45,580 bases of DNA from Gordonia otitidis NBRC 100426. GTDB taxonomy: Bacteria > Actinomycetota > Actinomycetes > Mycobacteriales > Mycobacteriaceae. The stretch's first letter is position 1; each line of letters starts with the position of its first letter. The notes beneath the pieces were generated by a model. It saw nothing but the letters and a program-made list of their open reading frames with translations. It searched no databases and was not told where the DNA came from. This document shows, piece by piece, positions 37,296-45,580 of this stretch. The DNA lies in the NCBI RefSeq assembly GCF_000248075.1, contig NZ_BAFB01000152.1:1-45580 (forward strand), read 5' to 3'. The position numbers and the translations under genes are program-made.

Positions 37296-37739
37296 GTGCC
37301 TACTTACACCCCGAAGGCCGGTGACATCACCCGCACGTGGCATGTCATCGACGCCAACGACGTGGTGCTCGGCCGGCTGGCCGTGCAGAGCGCCAACCTG
37401 CTCCGCGGCAAGCACAAGCCGACCTACGCACCCCACATGGATGGTGGCGATTTCGTCATCATCATCAACGCCGAGAAGGTTGCGCTGACCAGCAACAAGG
37501 CTGACCGCAAGCTGAACTACCGGCACTCCGGACATCCGGGTGGCCTCAAGGTGCAGACCACCGCCGAGCTGCTCGAATCGCACCCCGAGCGGGTCGTCGA
37601 GAAGGCGATCACGGGAATGCTGCCCCACACCAAGCTCGGCCGCGCCATGGCCTCGAAGCTCAAGGTGTACGCAGGCCCGAACCATCCCCACGCGGCCCAG
37701 CGCCCCGTCCCCTTCGAGATCAAGCAGGTGGCCCAGTGA
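37296..37739 (+). CDS. rplM: 50S ribosomal protein L13
   Basis: 147 aa from GTG 37296 preceded by GAGGAC. L13 signature blocks are intact: [43 protein letters not shown], the [12 protein letters not shown] loop and [12 protein letters not shown]. Base composition returns to the genome norm. The stop overlaps the rpsI start (GTGA), the usual rplM-rpsI pair. Confidence 0.98.
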   Translation: MPTYTPKAGDITRTWHVIDANDVVLGRLAVQSANLLRGKHKPTYAPHMDGGDFVIIINAEKVALTSNKADRKLNYRHSGHPGGLKVQTTAELLESHPERVVEKAITGMLPHTKLGRAMASKLKVYAGPNHPHAAQRPVPFEIKQVAQ

Positions 37740-38338
37740 GCAACGAGAACATCAGCGACGAAGCTGTGGAGAACGCGGTGGAGAATGCCGCTGCCGCCCA
37801 GGCCGCTGCCGGTGACGACACCGCCGCCGCCGAGGGAGCTGTAGAAGCCGCCGTGGAGGCCGCAGTCGAGCTCGAGCAGGCCGCAGACGACTACGACACC
37901 GAGGCACCCGCTGCCGCCGAGGTCACCATCGATCGTGGCCCCGTGGTCATCGACCGTCCGATCCAGACCGTCGGCCGCCGCAAGGAGGCCGTCGTTCGCG
38001 TTCGCATGATGCCCGGTTCGGGTGGGTTCACCCTCAATGGCCGCAGCCTCGAGGAGTACTTCCCCAACAAGGTCCACCAGCAGCTCATCAAGGCTCCGCT
38101 GGTGACCGTCGAGCGCACCGAGTCGTTCGACATCTTCGCCAAGCTCGTCGGCGGTGGCCCCTCGGGCCAGGCCGGTGCGCTGCGGCTCGCCATTGCCCGT
38201 GCCCTCATCGAGGTCACCCCTGAGGACCGCCCGGCACTGAAGAAGGCCGGCTTCCTCACGCGCGACCCGCGTGCGGTCGAGCGCAAGAAGTACGGCCTGA
38301 AGAAGGCCCGCAAGGCGTCGCAGTACTCCAAGCGCTGA
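37736..38338 (+). CDS. rpsI: 30S ribosomal protein S9 with acidic N-terminal extension
   Basis: 200 aa, longer than typical S9 (about 130 aa; about 150 in M. tuberculosis). Residues 1-65 are an Ala/Glu/Asp-rich, low-complexity extension; the S9 core begins at [20 protein letters not shown] and ends [18 protein letters not shown], the invariant basic tail that reaches the decoding centre. The GTG start overlaps rplM. glmM begins 2 bp after the stop. Confidence 0.97.
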   Translation: MSNENISDEAVENAVENAAAAQAAAGDDTAAAEGAVEAAVEAAVELEQAADDYDTEAPAAAEVTIDRGPVVIDRPIQTVGRRKEAVVRVRMMPGSGGFTLNGRSLEEYFPNKVHQQLIKAPLVTVERTESFDIFAKLVGGGPSGQAGALRLAIARALIEVTPEDRPALKKAGFLTRDPRAVERKKYGLKKARKASQYSKR

Positions 38339-38339
38339 C

Positions 38340-39704
38340 TTGGCACGCCTTTTCGGTACCGACGGCGTCCGAGGCCTGGCCAACGATCAACTCACACCCG
38401 AGTTGGCGTTGCGCCTGGCCTCGGCCGCCGCGGTCGTTCTCGGACAACTTTCCACACCCCGCGACGACGCACGCGGCACCCGGCCCCAGGTGGTCGTCGG
38501 CCGCGATCCGCGCGCATCCAGCGAGATGCTCGAGGCCGCTGTCTGTGCGGGCCTGGCTGCCGTCGGAGCCGACGCTATCCGTGTCGGCGTACTGCCGACG
38601 CCCGCGGTCGCATTCCTGACCGGCGACTACGACGCCACGTTCGGCGTCATGATCTCCGCGTCGCACAACCCGATGCCCGACAACGGCATCAAATTCTTCG
38701 GCGCGGGCGGACACAAACTCGACGACGAGGTCGAAGACCGGATCGAAGCCGTGATGACCTCCGGCGACGTCCCGCATCCGACAGGCGCAGGCGTCGGCCG
38801 ACTTCGGGACGCCCCGGACGCCGCTGCGCGCTACGGCGCGCACCTCGCCGCAGCGATCGACGCGCGACTCGACGGCCTCAACGTCGTGGTCGACTGCGCC
38901 AACGGCGCAGCGGCACAGGTGGGTCCGCACGTGTTCAGTGCCGCGGGCGCGAACGTCACCACCATCCACGCCGAACCCGACGGCATCAACATCAACGCCG
39001 ACTGCGGCTCCACACACATGGAGAAACTGCAGGCAGCCGTCCTCGAGCACGGCGCCGACCTCGGCATCGCGTTCGACGGCGACGCCGACAGATGTCTCGC
39101 GGTCGATTCGACGGGGCAGCTCGTCGACGGCGACGCCATCATGGCGATCCTGGCCACCGCGCTGCACGCCCGTGGCCGACTCGTCGACGACGTACTCGTC
39201 GCGACGGTGATGAGCAACCTCGGTCTGCACATCGCGATGCGCGAAGCGGGAATCGAGGTGCGTACCACCGCCGTCGGTGATCGATACGTATTGGAGGAGC
39301 TGCGTCGCGGGGGCTATTCGCTCGGCGGTGAGCAGTCCGGCCACATCGTTTACCCGCACGCGGGAACCACCGGCGACGGCATCCTCACCGGCCTGCTGCT
39401 CATGGAGCAGATCGTCAGGTCGGGCAGGCGCCTGGCCGACCTCGCGTCGATCGTCACCGTGTTGCCGCAGGAGCTCATCAATGTCCGCGTCGCCGACAAG
39501 CACGCCGTCGCGATCGCGGAGTCGGTGCGTGACGCCGTCGACGCAGCCGAGCAGGAGCTGGGATCGACCGGCCGAGTCCTGTTGCGGCCCTCGGGAACCG
39601 AGCAGTTAGTGCGGGTCATGGTGGAGGCGCCGACCCCGGAACTCGCGCACGGGGTGGCTGCTCGCATCGCGGGCGTCGTCGCCGACGCCGGGGCTGCGGG
39701 ATGA
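38340..39704 (+). CDS. glmM: Phosphoglucosamine mutase
   Basis: 454 aa from TTG 38340. Start [15 protein letters not shown] is diagnostic. The phosphoserine loop [17 protein letters not shown] (about residue 104), metal-binding FDGDADRCL and the C-terminal phosphate loop [14 protein letters not shown] are intact. It converts glucosamine-6-phosphate to glucosamine-1-phosphate for UDP-GlcNAc; its partner GlmS is encoded about 3.6 kb downstream. It overlaps the HAD gene by ATGA. Confidence 0.97.
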   Translation: MARLFGTDGVRGLANDQLTPELALRLASAAAVVLGQLSTPRDDARGTRPQVVVGRDPRASSEMLEAAVCAGLAAVGADAIRVGVLPTPAVAFLTGDYDATFGVMISASHNPMPDNGIKFFGAGGHKLDDEVEDRIEAVMTSGDVPHPTGAGVGRLRDAPDAAARYGAHLAAAIDARLDGLNVVVDCANGAAAQVGPHVFSAAGANVTTIHAEPDGININADCGSTHMEKLQAAVLEHGADLGIAFDGDADRCLAVDSTGQLVDGDAIMAILATALHARGRLVDDVLVATVMSNLGLHIAMREAGIEVRTTAVGDRYVLEELRRGGYSLGGEQSGHIVYPHAGTTGDGILTGLLLMEQIVRSGRRLADLASIVTVLPQELINVRVADKHAVAIAESVRDAVDAAEQELGSTGRVLLRPSGTEQLVRVMVEAPTPELAHGVAARIAGVVADAGAAG

Positions 39705-40399
39705 GTTCGCCACCCAAGGCGGTCCTGTTCGACTTCTCCGGCACGTTGTTCCGGTTCACCGACAGGCCCGAGTGGTTCGCCGATCTGCACGACGAGAACG
39801 GCCAACCGCTGCACCTCGACCATCAGATGGAACTGATCCGACGGATGACCCAGCCCGTCGGGCTGCCGGCCGCCGTCGAGGATGACGATCGGATCTCCTG
39901 GGAGAGAAGGGATCTCGATCCCGCTGAGCATCGTCGTGCCTACCTCGCGATCCTGCGTGCGTCCGGACTCACGGTTCCCGGGCAGGCGGAGTCGCTCTAC
40001 GAGCGCGTGCTCGATCCGGCGTCGTGGGAGCCGTTCGACGGCACCGAGGCCGTTTTGCGCGGCCTGCGTTCGGCGGGGGTTCCGGTCGGCGTCGTCAGCA
40101 ACATCGCCTTCGACGTCCGCGAGGTTCTCGAGCGTGTCGGCCTACGTGATCTGGTCGGGTCGTACGCGCTGTCGTATGAGGTCGGTGCGATCAAACCCAA
40201 CCCCCGTATCTTCCACGCGGCCCTCGACGAACTCGGGGTCGCCGGGTACGACGCGCTCATGATCGGTGACAGCCAGGAAGCCGACGGCGGCGCGACGAGG
40301 ATCGGCTGCGCTTTCGAGCTGGTCCATGACGTCCCGCCTACCGATCGGCCCACGGCGCTCCTCGATGCCGTTGCACGCCATGGCATCGCGCTGCCGTGA
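39701..40399 (+). CDS. HAD-superfamily hydrolase-like protein
   Basis: 232 aa, ATGA overlap with glmM. HAD motif I reads FDFSGTLF, so the nucleophile Asp is kept but the usual second Asp (DxD) is Ser. Motif II VVSNIAF, motif III Lys in GAIKPNP and motif [13 protein letters not shown] are present. Phosphatases of the family use DxD; other residues at that site occur in non-phosphatase HADs. The reaction is therefore uncertain. Co-transcription with glmM suggests a link to amino-sugar metabolism, but this is context only. Confidence 0.82.
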   Translation: MSSPPKAVLFDFSGTLFRFTDRPEWFADLHDENGQPLHLDHQMELIRRMTQPVGLPAAVEDDDRISWERRDLDPAEHRRAYLAILRASGLTVPGQAESLYERVLDPASWEPFDGTEAVLRGLRSAGVPVGVVSNIAFDVREVLERVGLRDLVGSYALSYEVGAIKPNPRIFHAALDELGVAGYDALMIGDSQEADGGATRIGCAFELVHDVPPTDRPTALLDAVARHGIALP

Positions 40400-40588
40400 C
40401 CGCGGCCCGCGGCCGAGCGACACACCGAGACGTCGAGTGCGGAATTCTCGACGAACATGGAACCCACAGCACTTGCTCAGCGTCTAGACTTCAACGCCAC
40501 ACGTAGAGTGCCGCAGACCGGACATCCCGACGACGGAACACCGAGGCATCTCGACAAGACGTGACGGTGGACGGACGGGGGCAGGACT

Positions 40589-40981
40589 GTGCCGAAGAGT
40601 GGGCCGCATGCCGCGGTAGATCACGTGCGTGTCGACGTCGATCAGGTCAATGCGGTGGCGTCGTTCTATCGACACGCGTCTTCGGTGGTCGCCGCTGCAG
40701 CGTCGGGCATGGAATCCCGACCGTTCGGGCGGTGGAGCGTCGGGGAGGCGTATGCCCTGATGGCGCAACGCTATGGTGCGATGGGCGAGCATCTCGTCGG
40801 GCGTCTCCGAGCGCAGGCCGCCGCAGTAGCCGACCTCGCCGACATACTGACCCAGGGAGCATCGCGCCTCGACGATGCCGACTCCGCCGGCGCGTCGACG
40901 ATACGTCGAGCCGACGGTCGCGACGCCGCCACGGCAGCGTCACCTCACAGGACCGCCCGTGCCACCGGGAGTCCCTCGTGA
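40589..40981 (+). CDS. ESX-associated small helical protein (Rv3440c position)
   Basis: 130 aa from GTG 40589. The N-terminal ~90 residues look like a helical hairpin of the WXG100/EspC kind: two Ala-rich helices separated by a WSVGEAY turn. The C-terminus is polar and Ala/Thr/Arg-rich. The order glmM, this gene, a larger Ala/Pro protein, hydrolase, glmS mirrors M. tuberculosis Rv3441c-Rv3436c. A role as type VII secretion-associated protein is inferred; no ESX ATPase or membrane gene is nearby. It overlaps the next gene by GTGA. Confidence 0.6.
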   Translation: MPKSGPHAAVDHVRVDVDQVNAVASFYRHASSVVAAAASGMESRPFGRWSVGEAYALMAQRYGAMGEHLVGRLRAQAAAVADLADILTQGASRLDDADSAGASTIRRADGRDAATAASPHRTARATGSPS

Positions 40982-42066
40982 GTCGGAGACCGGGCAGTCT
41001 CGCCGAACTACGGACACAGGCGATCGCGGGCAGCGACGAGTTGATCTCACTGATGGGTGTCGGGCGAACACTGGGGATCGACGTGCCCGCCGACGACGAC
41101 GAGATCCGAAAACCGTTGGTGCGCATAGGCCAGTTCGACATCGCCGGACTCTCCGACGACGCGCACCGACTCGCATCCGCCCATCGTGTGGTCGCCGAGC
41201 AACTGCACTGCCTGCCCGAGCAGCAGGTCAGGCTCGACGACGGATGGTCGAGCGCGTCGGGCGACGCAGCGATCGGCCACGTCCTCGATCATCAGCGTCG
41301 CATCGAAGCAGACCTCGGCGCGCTGCGTGCCCTGTCCGACTCGACGAACGCAGCGGCGACGGGCATCGACCGTCTCTTACGGACGTGGTACGTCACTGTC
41401 GCGCGATGTTCGTCCCCACTCGTGGCGGGAGTACCCAGCGGCGAACTGCCGACAGCGATTCTCACCGGGAGGGTGCCGCTCACGCTCGTCGCCGCCGACA
41501 TCCTCTCCCGCGTTCAACTGGTCCTCAGCACCGCCGAGACGACGGTCGCTGCACTCGACGACATCCTGCACACTCTCAACCGTGCGACGGAGGGCCTTGA
41601 TGGCGACGCATATCAGACCGGCGATCGAGGTAGGGGACGTCTCGACGTGAATCCTGCGAAAGCGCAGAGCACGTTGATCGTGATCCCCGAGGCGCCGGCC
41701 GGTGAGGAGCGGCCCGGCGCGCATGCGCCTGTCGGACCCGGCGCGCATGCGCCTGCGGGGCCCGAAGCGCATGCGCGTTCGGGTGAGCAGCCGGATCACA
41801 CGGGCGAGAACACGCCCCGGTCAGGTCGTCAGTCCGAGAGTGTCGACGTCCCGTTGACCCTGCCGCGCCCCGATCAGCCCGCCACGTCCACGCAGGGGCC
41901 GCAGTCAGTCCCCGGCCCCCAGTCAGTCCCCGGCCCGCAGTCAGTCCCCGGCCCGCCGGCCGACCAGCCACCGCCGGGTGGCGATGGCCCGCGAGCCGAT
42001 CAACCCCTGTCGCAGGTCCCCGAATCAGATTCCGCGGCCGATCTGGCACTGGCGGGTGACCAGTGA
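40978..42066 (+). CDS. Ala/Pro-rich ESX-associated-type protein (Rv3439c position)
   Basis: 362 aa from GTG 40978 (GTGA overlap); the same frame is open to 40561 but is shadow there. Residues ~1-215 form a helical domain with a WSSASGDAAI turn and long Ala/Leu-rich helices, as in large WXG100-like or toxin-carrier N-domains. Residues ~240-362 are a disordered Pro/Gly/His-rich tail with tandem repeats (GAHAPVGP and GPQSVP units). No catalytic domain is visible at the C-terminus, so it is not an obvious polymorphic toxin. Function unknown. Confidence 0.6.
   Translation: MSRRPGSLAELRTQAIAGSDELISLMGVGRTLGIDVPADDDEIRKPLVRIGQFDIAGLSDDAHRLASAHRVVAEQLHCLPEQQVRLDDGWSSASGDAAIGHVLDHQRRIEADLGALRALSDSTNAAATGIDRLLRTWYVTVARCSSPLVAGVPSGELPTAILTGRVPLTLVAADILSRVQLVLSTAETTVAALDDILHTLNRATEGLDGDAYQTGDRGRGRLDVNPAKAQSTLIVIPEAPAGEERPGAHAPVGPGAHAPAGPEAHARSGEQPDHTGENTPRSGRQSESVDVPLTLPRPDQPATSTQGPQSVPGPQSVPGPQSVPGPPADQPPPGGDGPRADQPLSQVPESDSAADLALAGDQ
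41713..41784. repeat. In-gene tandem repeat, 3 x 24 bp
   Basis: Three abutting 24-bp units (41713-41736, 41737-41760, 41761-41784) each contain the palindrome GCGCATGCGC and encode GAHAPVGP-type octapeptides. The third unit is diverged. Confidence 0.85.
41896..41949. repeat. In-gene tandem repeat, 3 x 18 bp
   Basis: Three 18-bp units (41896-41913, 41914-41931, 41932-41949) encode GPQSVP three times; they differ at one or two third positions. In-frame, Pro-rich tail of the same protein as the 24-bp repeat. Confidence 0.88.
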
Positions 42067-42320
42067 CCATCGCAGATCAGATCGACGCGCTTGCCCGCGC
42101 GGCGACAGAGTCGATCGTCGGTGCCTCACGTGAGTTCAGCGCGACACAGACCGACCTGGCAAGCGCGTGTGCCGAGCACCGGAGCCGACCCGGCTCCCCA
42201 TCGACACTGGCGCGTGAGCAGCTCGTCATCGACGCAGACGAAGCCGACGCGCTTCCCCGCGTGCTGTTGCCTGCCGACATGGCCGAGGCCAGTCCGCATT
42301 CTCCCGCTGAGAGCACATAG
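42063..42320 (+). CDS. Small helical protein of the ESX-associated cluster
   Basis: 85 aa from GTG 42063, which overlaps the upstream stop (GTGA). The first 40 residues (TIADQIDALARAATESIVGASREF...) form an amphipathic helix; the remainder is acidic with LPADMAEASPHSPAEST. No family recognised. Translational coupling to the two preceding genes is the main support for it being real. Confidence 0.55.
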   Translation: MTIADQIDALARAATESIVGASREFSATQTDLASACAEHRSRPGSPSTLAREQLVIDADEADALPRVLLPADMAEASPHSPAEST

Positions 42321-42330
42321 GCTGAGCTAC

Positions 42331-43266
42331 GTGGCCCGGAAAAAGCGCATCTCCGCCAAGTCTCCCGACAAGTTGGCCAAGCAGCTCGCTCGGCGTGGTC
42401 CGCACAAGGTGCTGCGGGGCGACCTCGGCATCGTCGGCATGCACGGTCAGGTCTTCACACCGGCCGACGCCGGTCGGTATCCGGCCGTCGCTTTCGGTCA
42501 CGGGTGGTTGAGCAGCGCCAAACGCTATCGCGACCTGCTGTACCACTTCGCCTCATGGGGCATCGTCGTCGCGGCGCCCGACGATCAGAAGGGAGTACTG
42601 GCCTCCGACGTCGGTCTGGCAGCCGATCTGCGTGCCGCCGCGGCAGTGGTCAGCAACTACTCACTCGGCACCGGAGAAGTCACCGTCGACCGTGACCGTA
42701 TCGGTGTGATCGGTCACGGTTTCGGCGCCGCTGCCGCCGTGATCGCCGCGAGTGACGAGCAGTTGCTCGGGCAGGAAGCGCTCGCTCTGCGCAGCGTCGT
42801 GGCACTGTTCCCCGCCCCGACGACCGATGCCCTGCCGAAAGCCGCGGCGACTGCCACGGCTCCGTGTCTGATCCTGACCGGTGCGCGCGAGCTCGACAAC
42901 GTCGACGCGAACGCCCTGGCGTTGGCGCGTGACTACGCGGGCGATGTGGCGTTGCGCACCATCCCAAAGGCCACGCGTGCCGACATCGTCGCGCGACCGT
43001 CGATCAAGTCGCTGATCGGGTTGAGTGCGGTCGACCGCAAGTCGCATTCGACCGTACGTGCGATCAGTACGGGATTCTTGCTGTACACCCTGACCGGAGA
43101 CCCCCAGTACGCCGGCTTCACCGACCCCGAGGCGCAGATCGGCAAGACCACGGTCGTCGACGTCGAGGAACCGCCGGAGGAGCGGCTCGACTCGGTGTCG
43201 CGTCTGTTCGGTGCGAAGTCGAGCGGTGCGGGTCGTCAATTGCTCGCAAAATCCCCGGTACGCTGA
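42331..43266 (+). CDS. Alpha/beta-hydrolase-like protein lacking the nucleophile serine
   Basis: 311 aa from GTG 42331. The fold follows dienelactone-hydrolase/PAF-acetylhydrolase-type enzymes: basic N-terminus, YPAVAFGHGWLSS (oxyanion strand), LLYHFASWGIVVAAPDD, then the elbow IGHGFGAAAA. The usual GxSxG is GHGFG here, so Gly stands at the nucleophile position. LILTGARELDNVD and a region for the third-residue His follow. It may be catalytically inactive or use another residue. It precedes glmS by 6 bp. The position matches the Rv3438-type gene of mycobacteria. Confidence 0.72.
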   Translation: MARKKRISAKSPDKLAKQLARRGPHKVLRGDLGIVGMHGQVFTPADAGRYPAVAFGHGWLSSAKRYRDLLYHFASWGIVVAAPDDQKGVLASDVGLAADLRAAAAVVSNYSLGTGEVTVDRDRIGVIGHGFGAAAAVIAASDEQLLGQEALALRSVVALFPAPTTDALPKAAATATAPCLILTGARELDNVDANALALARDYAGDVALRTIPKATRADIVARPSIKSLIGLSAVDRKSHSTVRAISTGFLLYTLTGDPQYAGFTDPEAQIGKTTVVDVEEPPEERLDSVSRLFGAKSSGAGRQLLAKSPVR

Positions 43267-43272
43267 ACATCT

Positions 43273-45135
43273 ATGTGTGGAATCGTCGGATACGTGGGCA
43301 GGCGCGATGCCCTTGACATCGTTGTCGAGGCGCTGCGCCGGATGGAATACCGCGGATATGACTCGGCGGGCGTCGCCATTCTCGACGGGCACGGTCACAC
43401 GACCGTCGAGAAGAAGGCAGGTCGCCTCGAGAACCTGGACAAGCAGATCGCGTCGGTCGGTCGGGATGCCCTCGCGGGCACGACCGGGATGGGGCACACA
43501 CGATGGGCGACGCACGGGCAGCCCACCGACCGCAACGCCCACCCGCATGTCAGCACTGACGGCAAGCTCGCCGTCGTGCACAACGGGATCATCGAGAACT
43601 ACGCACCGCTGCGCGCCGAGCTCGAAGCCGAGGGTATCGAGTTCACCTCCGACACAGACACCGAGACCGCGGTGCATCTCGTGGAGCGCGAGTACAACTT
43701 CGGCCCGACCGCGGGTGACTTCGTAGCGAGCGCCTACTCGGCGCTGCGTCGACTAGACGGCGCGTTCACGTTGGTGTTCACCCACTCCGATCATCCCGAC
43801 ACGATCGTCGCGGCACGACGGTCGACGCCGCTGGTCGTCGGCGTCGGTGAGGGCGAGATGTTCGTCGCCTCCGATGTCACCGCCTTCATCGAACACACCC
43901 GGGATGCCGTCGAGCTCGGTCAGGACGAGGTCGTGGTGATCTCGGCCGACAGCTACACCATCACCGACTTCGACCAGAACCCCCGCCCGGGCAAACCGTT
44001 CCACATCAATTGGGATCTGGCTGCCGCGGAGAAGGGTGGCTACGACTACTTCATGCTCAAGGAGATCGCCGAGCAGCCCCGAGCTCTCGCCGACACACTC
44101 CTGGGGCACCTGGAGAACGGGCGGATCGTCCTCGACGAGCAGCGTCTGTCCGACGACGACCTGCGCGACGTCGACAAGGTCTTCGTCGTCGCCTGTGGAA
44201 CCGCCTATCACGCAGGCATGCTCGCCAAGTACGCCATCGAGCACTGGACCCGGCTGCCCGTCGAGGTCGAGCTGGCAAGCGAGTTCCGCTACCGCGACCC
44301 GGTGCTCGACCGACAGACCCTCGTCGTGGCCATCTCGCAGTCCGGCGAGACCGCCGACACGCTCGAGGCCGTCAGGCATGCCAAGGATCAGAAGGCCCGG
44401 GTCCTCGCGATCTGCAACACCAACGGTGCGCAGATTCCCCGCGAGTCCGACGCTGTGCTCTACACACATGCCGGCCCCGAGATCGGCGTCGCCTCGACGA
44501 AGTGTTTCCTCGCGCAGATCGCCGCCGCCTATCTCGTCGGTCTCGCGCTCGCTCAGGCGCGCGGCACCAAGTACGCCGACGAGGTCGCGCGGGAGTTCGG
44601 TGCGATGGAGGCCATGGTCGACGCCGTGACCGAGGTGCTCGGCACGATGGAGCCCGTCCGCGAACTCGCGGAGTCGCTCGCCGATCGCCCGACCGTGCTG
44701 TTCATCGGGCGTCACGTCGGTTACCCGGTGGCGCTCGAGGGAGCGCTCAAGCTCAAGGAGCTCGCCTACATGCACGCCGAGGGATTCGCGGCGGGTGAGC
44801 TCAAACACGGTCCGATCGCCCTCATCGAGGACGGACTGCCTGTCATCGTCGTGATGCCGCAGGCCGATGGCCGTGCGGTGCTGCATTCCAAGATGGTCAG
44901 CAACATCCGGGAGATCCAGGCGCGCGGAGCGCGGACCATCGTGATCGCCGAGGACGACGACGACGCCGCGCGCGCGGTCGCCGACCACTTCATCCCGATC
45001 CCGAAGACGCCGACGCTGTTGCAGCCGCTGGTGTCGACCGTGCCGCTGCAGGTCTTCGCCGCGAGCGTCGCGCAGGCACGCGGCTACGACGTCGACAAGC
45101 CGCGAAACCTCGCCAAGTCGGTCACCGTCGAATAG
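43273..45135 (+). CDS. glmS: Glutamine-fructose-6-phosphate aminotransferase (isomerizing)
   Basis: 620 aa. MCGIVGYVG supplies the Cys nucleophile (Cys2) of the class II glutaminase domain, with HTRWATHGQPTDRNAHPH and HNGIIENY loops. Two SIS isomerase domains follow: VACGTAYHAGML, SQSGETADTLEA, then HVGYPVALEGALKLKELAY and AEGFAAGELKHGPIALI; the C-terminus NLAKSVTVE is the conserved lid. It makes glucosamine-6-phosphate from fructose-6-phosphate and Gln, the entry to cell-wall amino sugars. No glmS ribozyme-like leader is visible. Confidence 0.97.
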   Translation: MCGIVGYVGRRDALDIVVEALRRMEYRGYDSAGVAILDGHGHTTVEKKAGRLENLDKQIASVGRDALAGTTGMGHTRWATHGQPTDRNAHPHVSTDGKLAVVHNGIIENYAPLRAELEAEGIEFTSDTDTETAVHLVEREYNFGPTAGDFVASAYSALRRLDGAFTLVFTHSDHPDTIVAARRSTPLVVGVGEGEMFVASDVTAFIEHTRDAVELGQDEVVVISADSYTITDFDQNPRPGKPFHINWDLAAAEKGGYDYFMLKEIAEQPRALADTLLGHLENGRIVLDEQRLSDDDLRDVDKVFVVACGTAYHAGMLAKYAIEHWTRLPVEVELASEFRYRDPVLDRQTLVVAISQSGETADTLEAVRHAKDQKARVLAICNTNGAQIPRESDAVLYTHAGPEIGVASTKCFLAQIAAAYLVGLALAQARGTKYADEVAREFGAMEAMVDAVTEVLGTMEPVRELAESLADRPTVLFIGRHVGYPVALEGALKLKELAYMHAEGFAAGELKHGPIALIEDGLPVIVVMPQADGRAVLHSKMVSNIREIQARGARTIVIAEDDDDAARAVADHFIPIPKTPTLLQPLVSTVPLQVFAASVAQARGYDVDKPRNLAKSVTVE

Positions 45136-45144
45136 GGGAGCCAC

Positions 45145-45580
45145 ATGCCGGTCAGCTACCTCACCGCCGACGCCGTCCGAGCCGCGGAACGCGCGACAGG
45201 GGAGTTGCTGACCACCGGCACGCTGATGCGCCGCGCCTCCCACGGTGTGGCCGGAGCAGTGCTCGCACTCCTTCGTGACCGATCAGGCGCCGTCGTCGGG
45301 CGCACTGTCGGCCTCGTAATCGGAGCAGGCGACAACGGCGGCGATGCGTTGTACGCCGGAGCCGAACTCGCGAGGCGCGGTGTGGCTGTCCGTGCGGTCC
45401 TCCTTTCTCCCGACAAGGCACACCCCGGCGGGCTGACGGCTCTCCGACGCCGGGGGGTCGGGTCGTCGACGCACTGCCGGGTTCGCTCGATGCCGTCGTC
45501 GACGGTGTCGTGGGTATCGGCGGGCACGGGCCCCTGCGACCGGCCGCGGCAACGGTGTTCGGGTCGATCGACCCCGCCAC
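45145..45580 (+). pseudogene. nnr: NAD(P)H-hydrate epimerase/dehydratase (Nnr), frameshifted, 3' partial
   Basis: Starts ATG 45145, 9 bp after glmS, with AGGGGAG upstream. Residues 1-100 read as YjeF_N epimerase: LTADAVRAAER, LMRRASHG, VGLVIGAGDNGGDALYAGAELARRG. After HPGGLTALRRRG (about 45430-45460) the frame turns to nonsense, while the -1 frame continues the protein: VVDALPGSLDAVVDG then VVGIGGHGPLRPAAATVFG. A single missing base, most simply in the G-run at 45451-45456, explains this. Either a sequencing error or a true frameshift. M. tuberculosis has nnr close to glmS. Confidence 0.72.

Noticed and set aside
41713..41949. Possible CRISPR-like repeat cluster
   Set aside because: Repeats are 18- and 24-bp, abut without spacers and are in frame with a Pro/Gly-rich protein tail.
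43150..43272. glmS ribozyme or riboswitch leader
   Set aside because: Only 6 bp separate the upstream gene from glmS; no leader space exists.

Overview
The window is a high-GC actinobacterial chromosome segment, most likely from the mycolic-acid group (Mycobacteriales; Gordonia or a close relative is my best guess, from gene content and order and not from any search). Evidence for this is the gene order glpX / Rv1100-like DUF4245 / xseB / xseA / Rv1109c-like / ispH and rplM / rpsI / glmM / Rv3440c-like / Rv3439c-like / hydrolase / glmS / nnr, which follows Mycobacterium tuberculosis, together with a plsB2-plsC-WS/DGAT triacylglycerol cluster, GTG/TTG starts and many ATGA/GTGA start-stop overlaps. 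No rRNA, tRNA, CRISPR array or insertion sequence was recognised.

Region by region. 1-1148: 3' part of a PIN-PhoH ATPase. 1334-8745: an amine-type FAD oxidase (minus), then a plus-strand operon of amidohydrolase and a polyamine-type ABC importer (potA, potD, and a potB-potC fusion). 8779-15472: two convergent operons that I interpret as one catabolic module: SDR, ACAD11-type acyl-CoA dehydrogenase, APH-type kinase and TetR on plus; QsdA/PTE-like lactonase and acyl-CoA ligase on minus. The outer promoters share the same TTGAAC-N17-TAC architecture, one carrying a perfect 8+8+8 dyad. The gene set fits lactone opening, CoA activation, phosphorylation of the 4-hydroxyacyl-CoA and conversion to an enoyl-CoA. 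15561-20649: L,D-transpeptidase, PIG-L deacetylase, and class II and class I fumarases in tandem, with long perfect hairpins between units. 20842-26050: plsB, HAD-AGPAT fusion, WS/DGAT. 26118-33990: glpX, an amino-acid ABC system with a substrate-binding-protein/permease fusion, DUF4245 protein, xseB-xseA-lipid-droplet-type protein, ispH.

33991-37130: a visibly AT-richer island between ispH and rplM, holding an 839-aa STAND-like protein that begins in the middle of a SIR2-like domain, followed by a 29-codon Cys-rich ORF cut short by a stop and about 600 bp without a recognisable gene. This looks like the remnant of an anti-phage defence locus sitting on a synteny breakpoint. 37133-45580: ribosomal proteins L13 and S9, glmM, HAD protein, three ESX-associated-type proteins, an alpha/beta-hydrolase-like protein without a nucleophile Ser, glmS, and an nnr gene that appears frameshifted just before the window ends.

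The strongest candidates for something new are the combined lactonase / kinase / ACAD11 locus with its paired promoters, and the truncated SIR2-STAND island.
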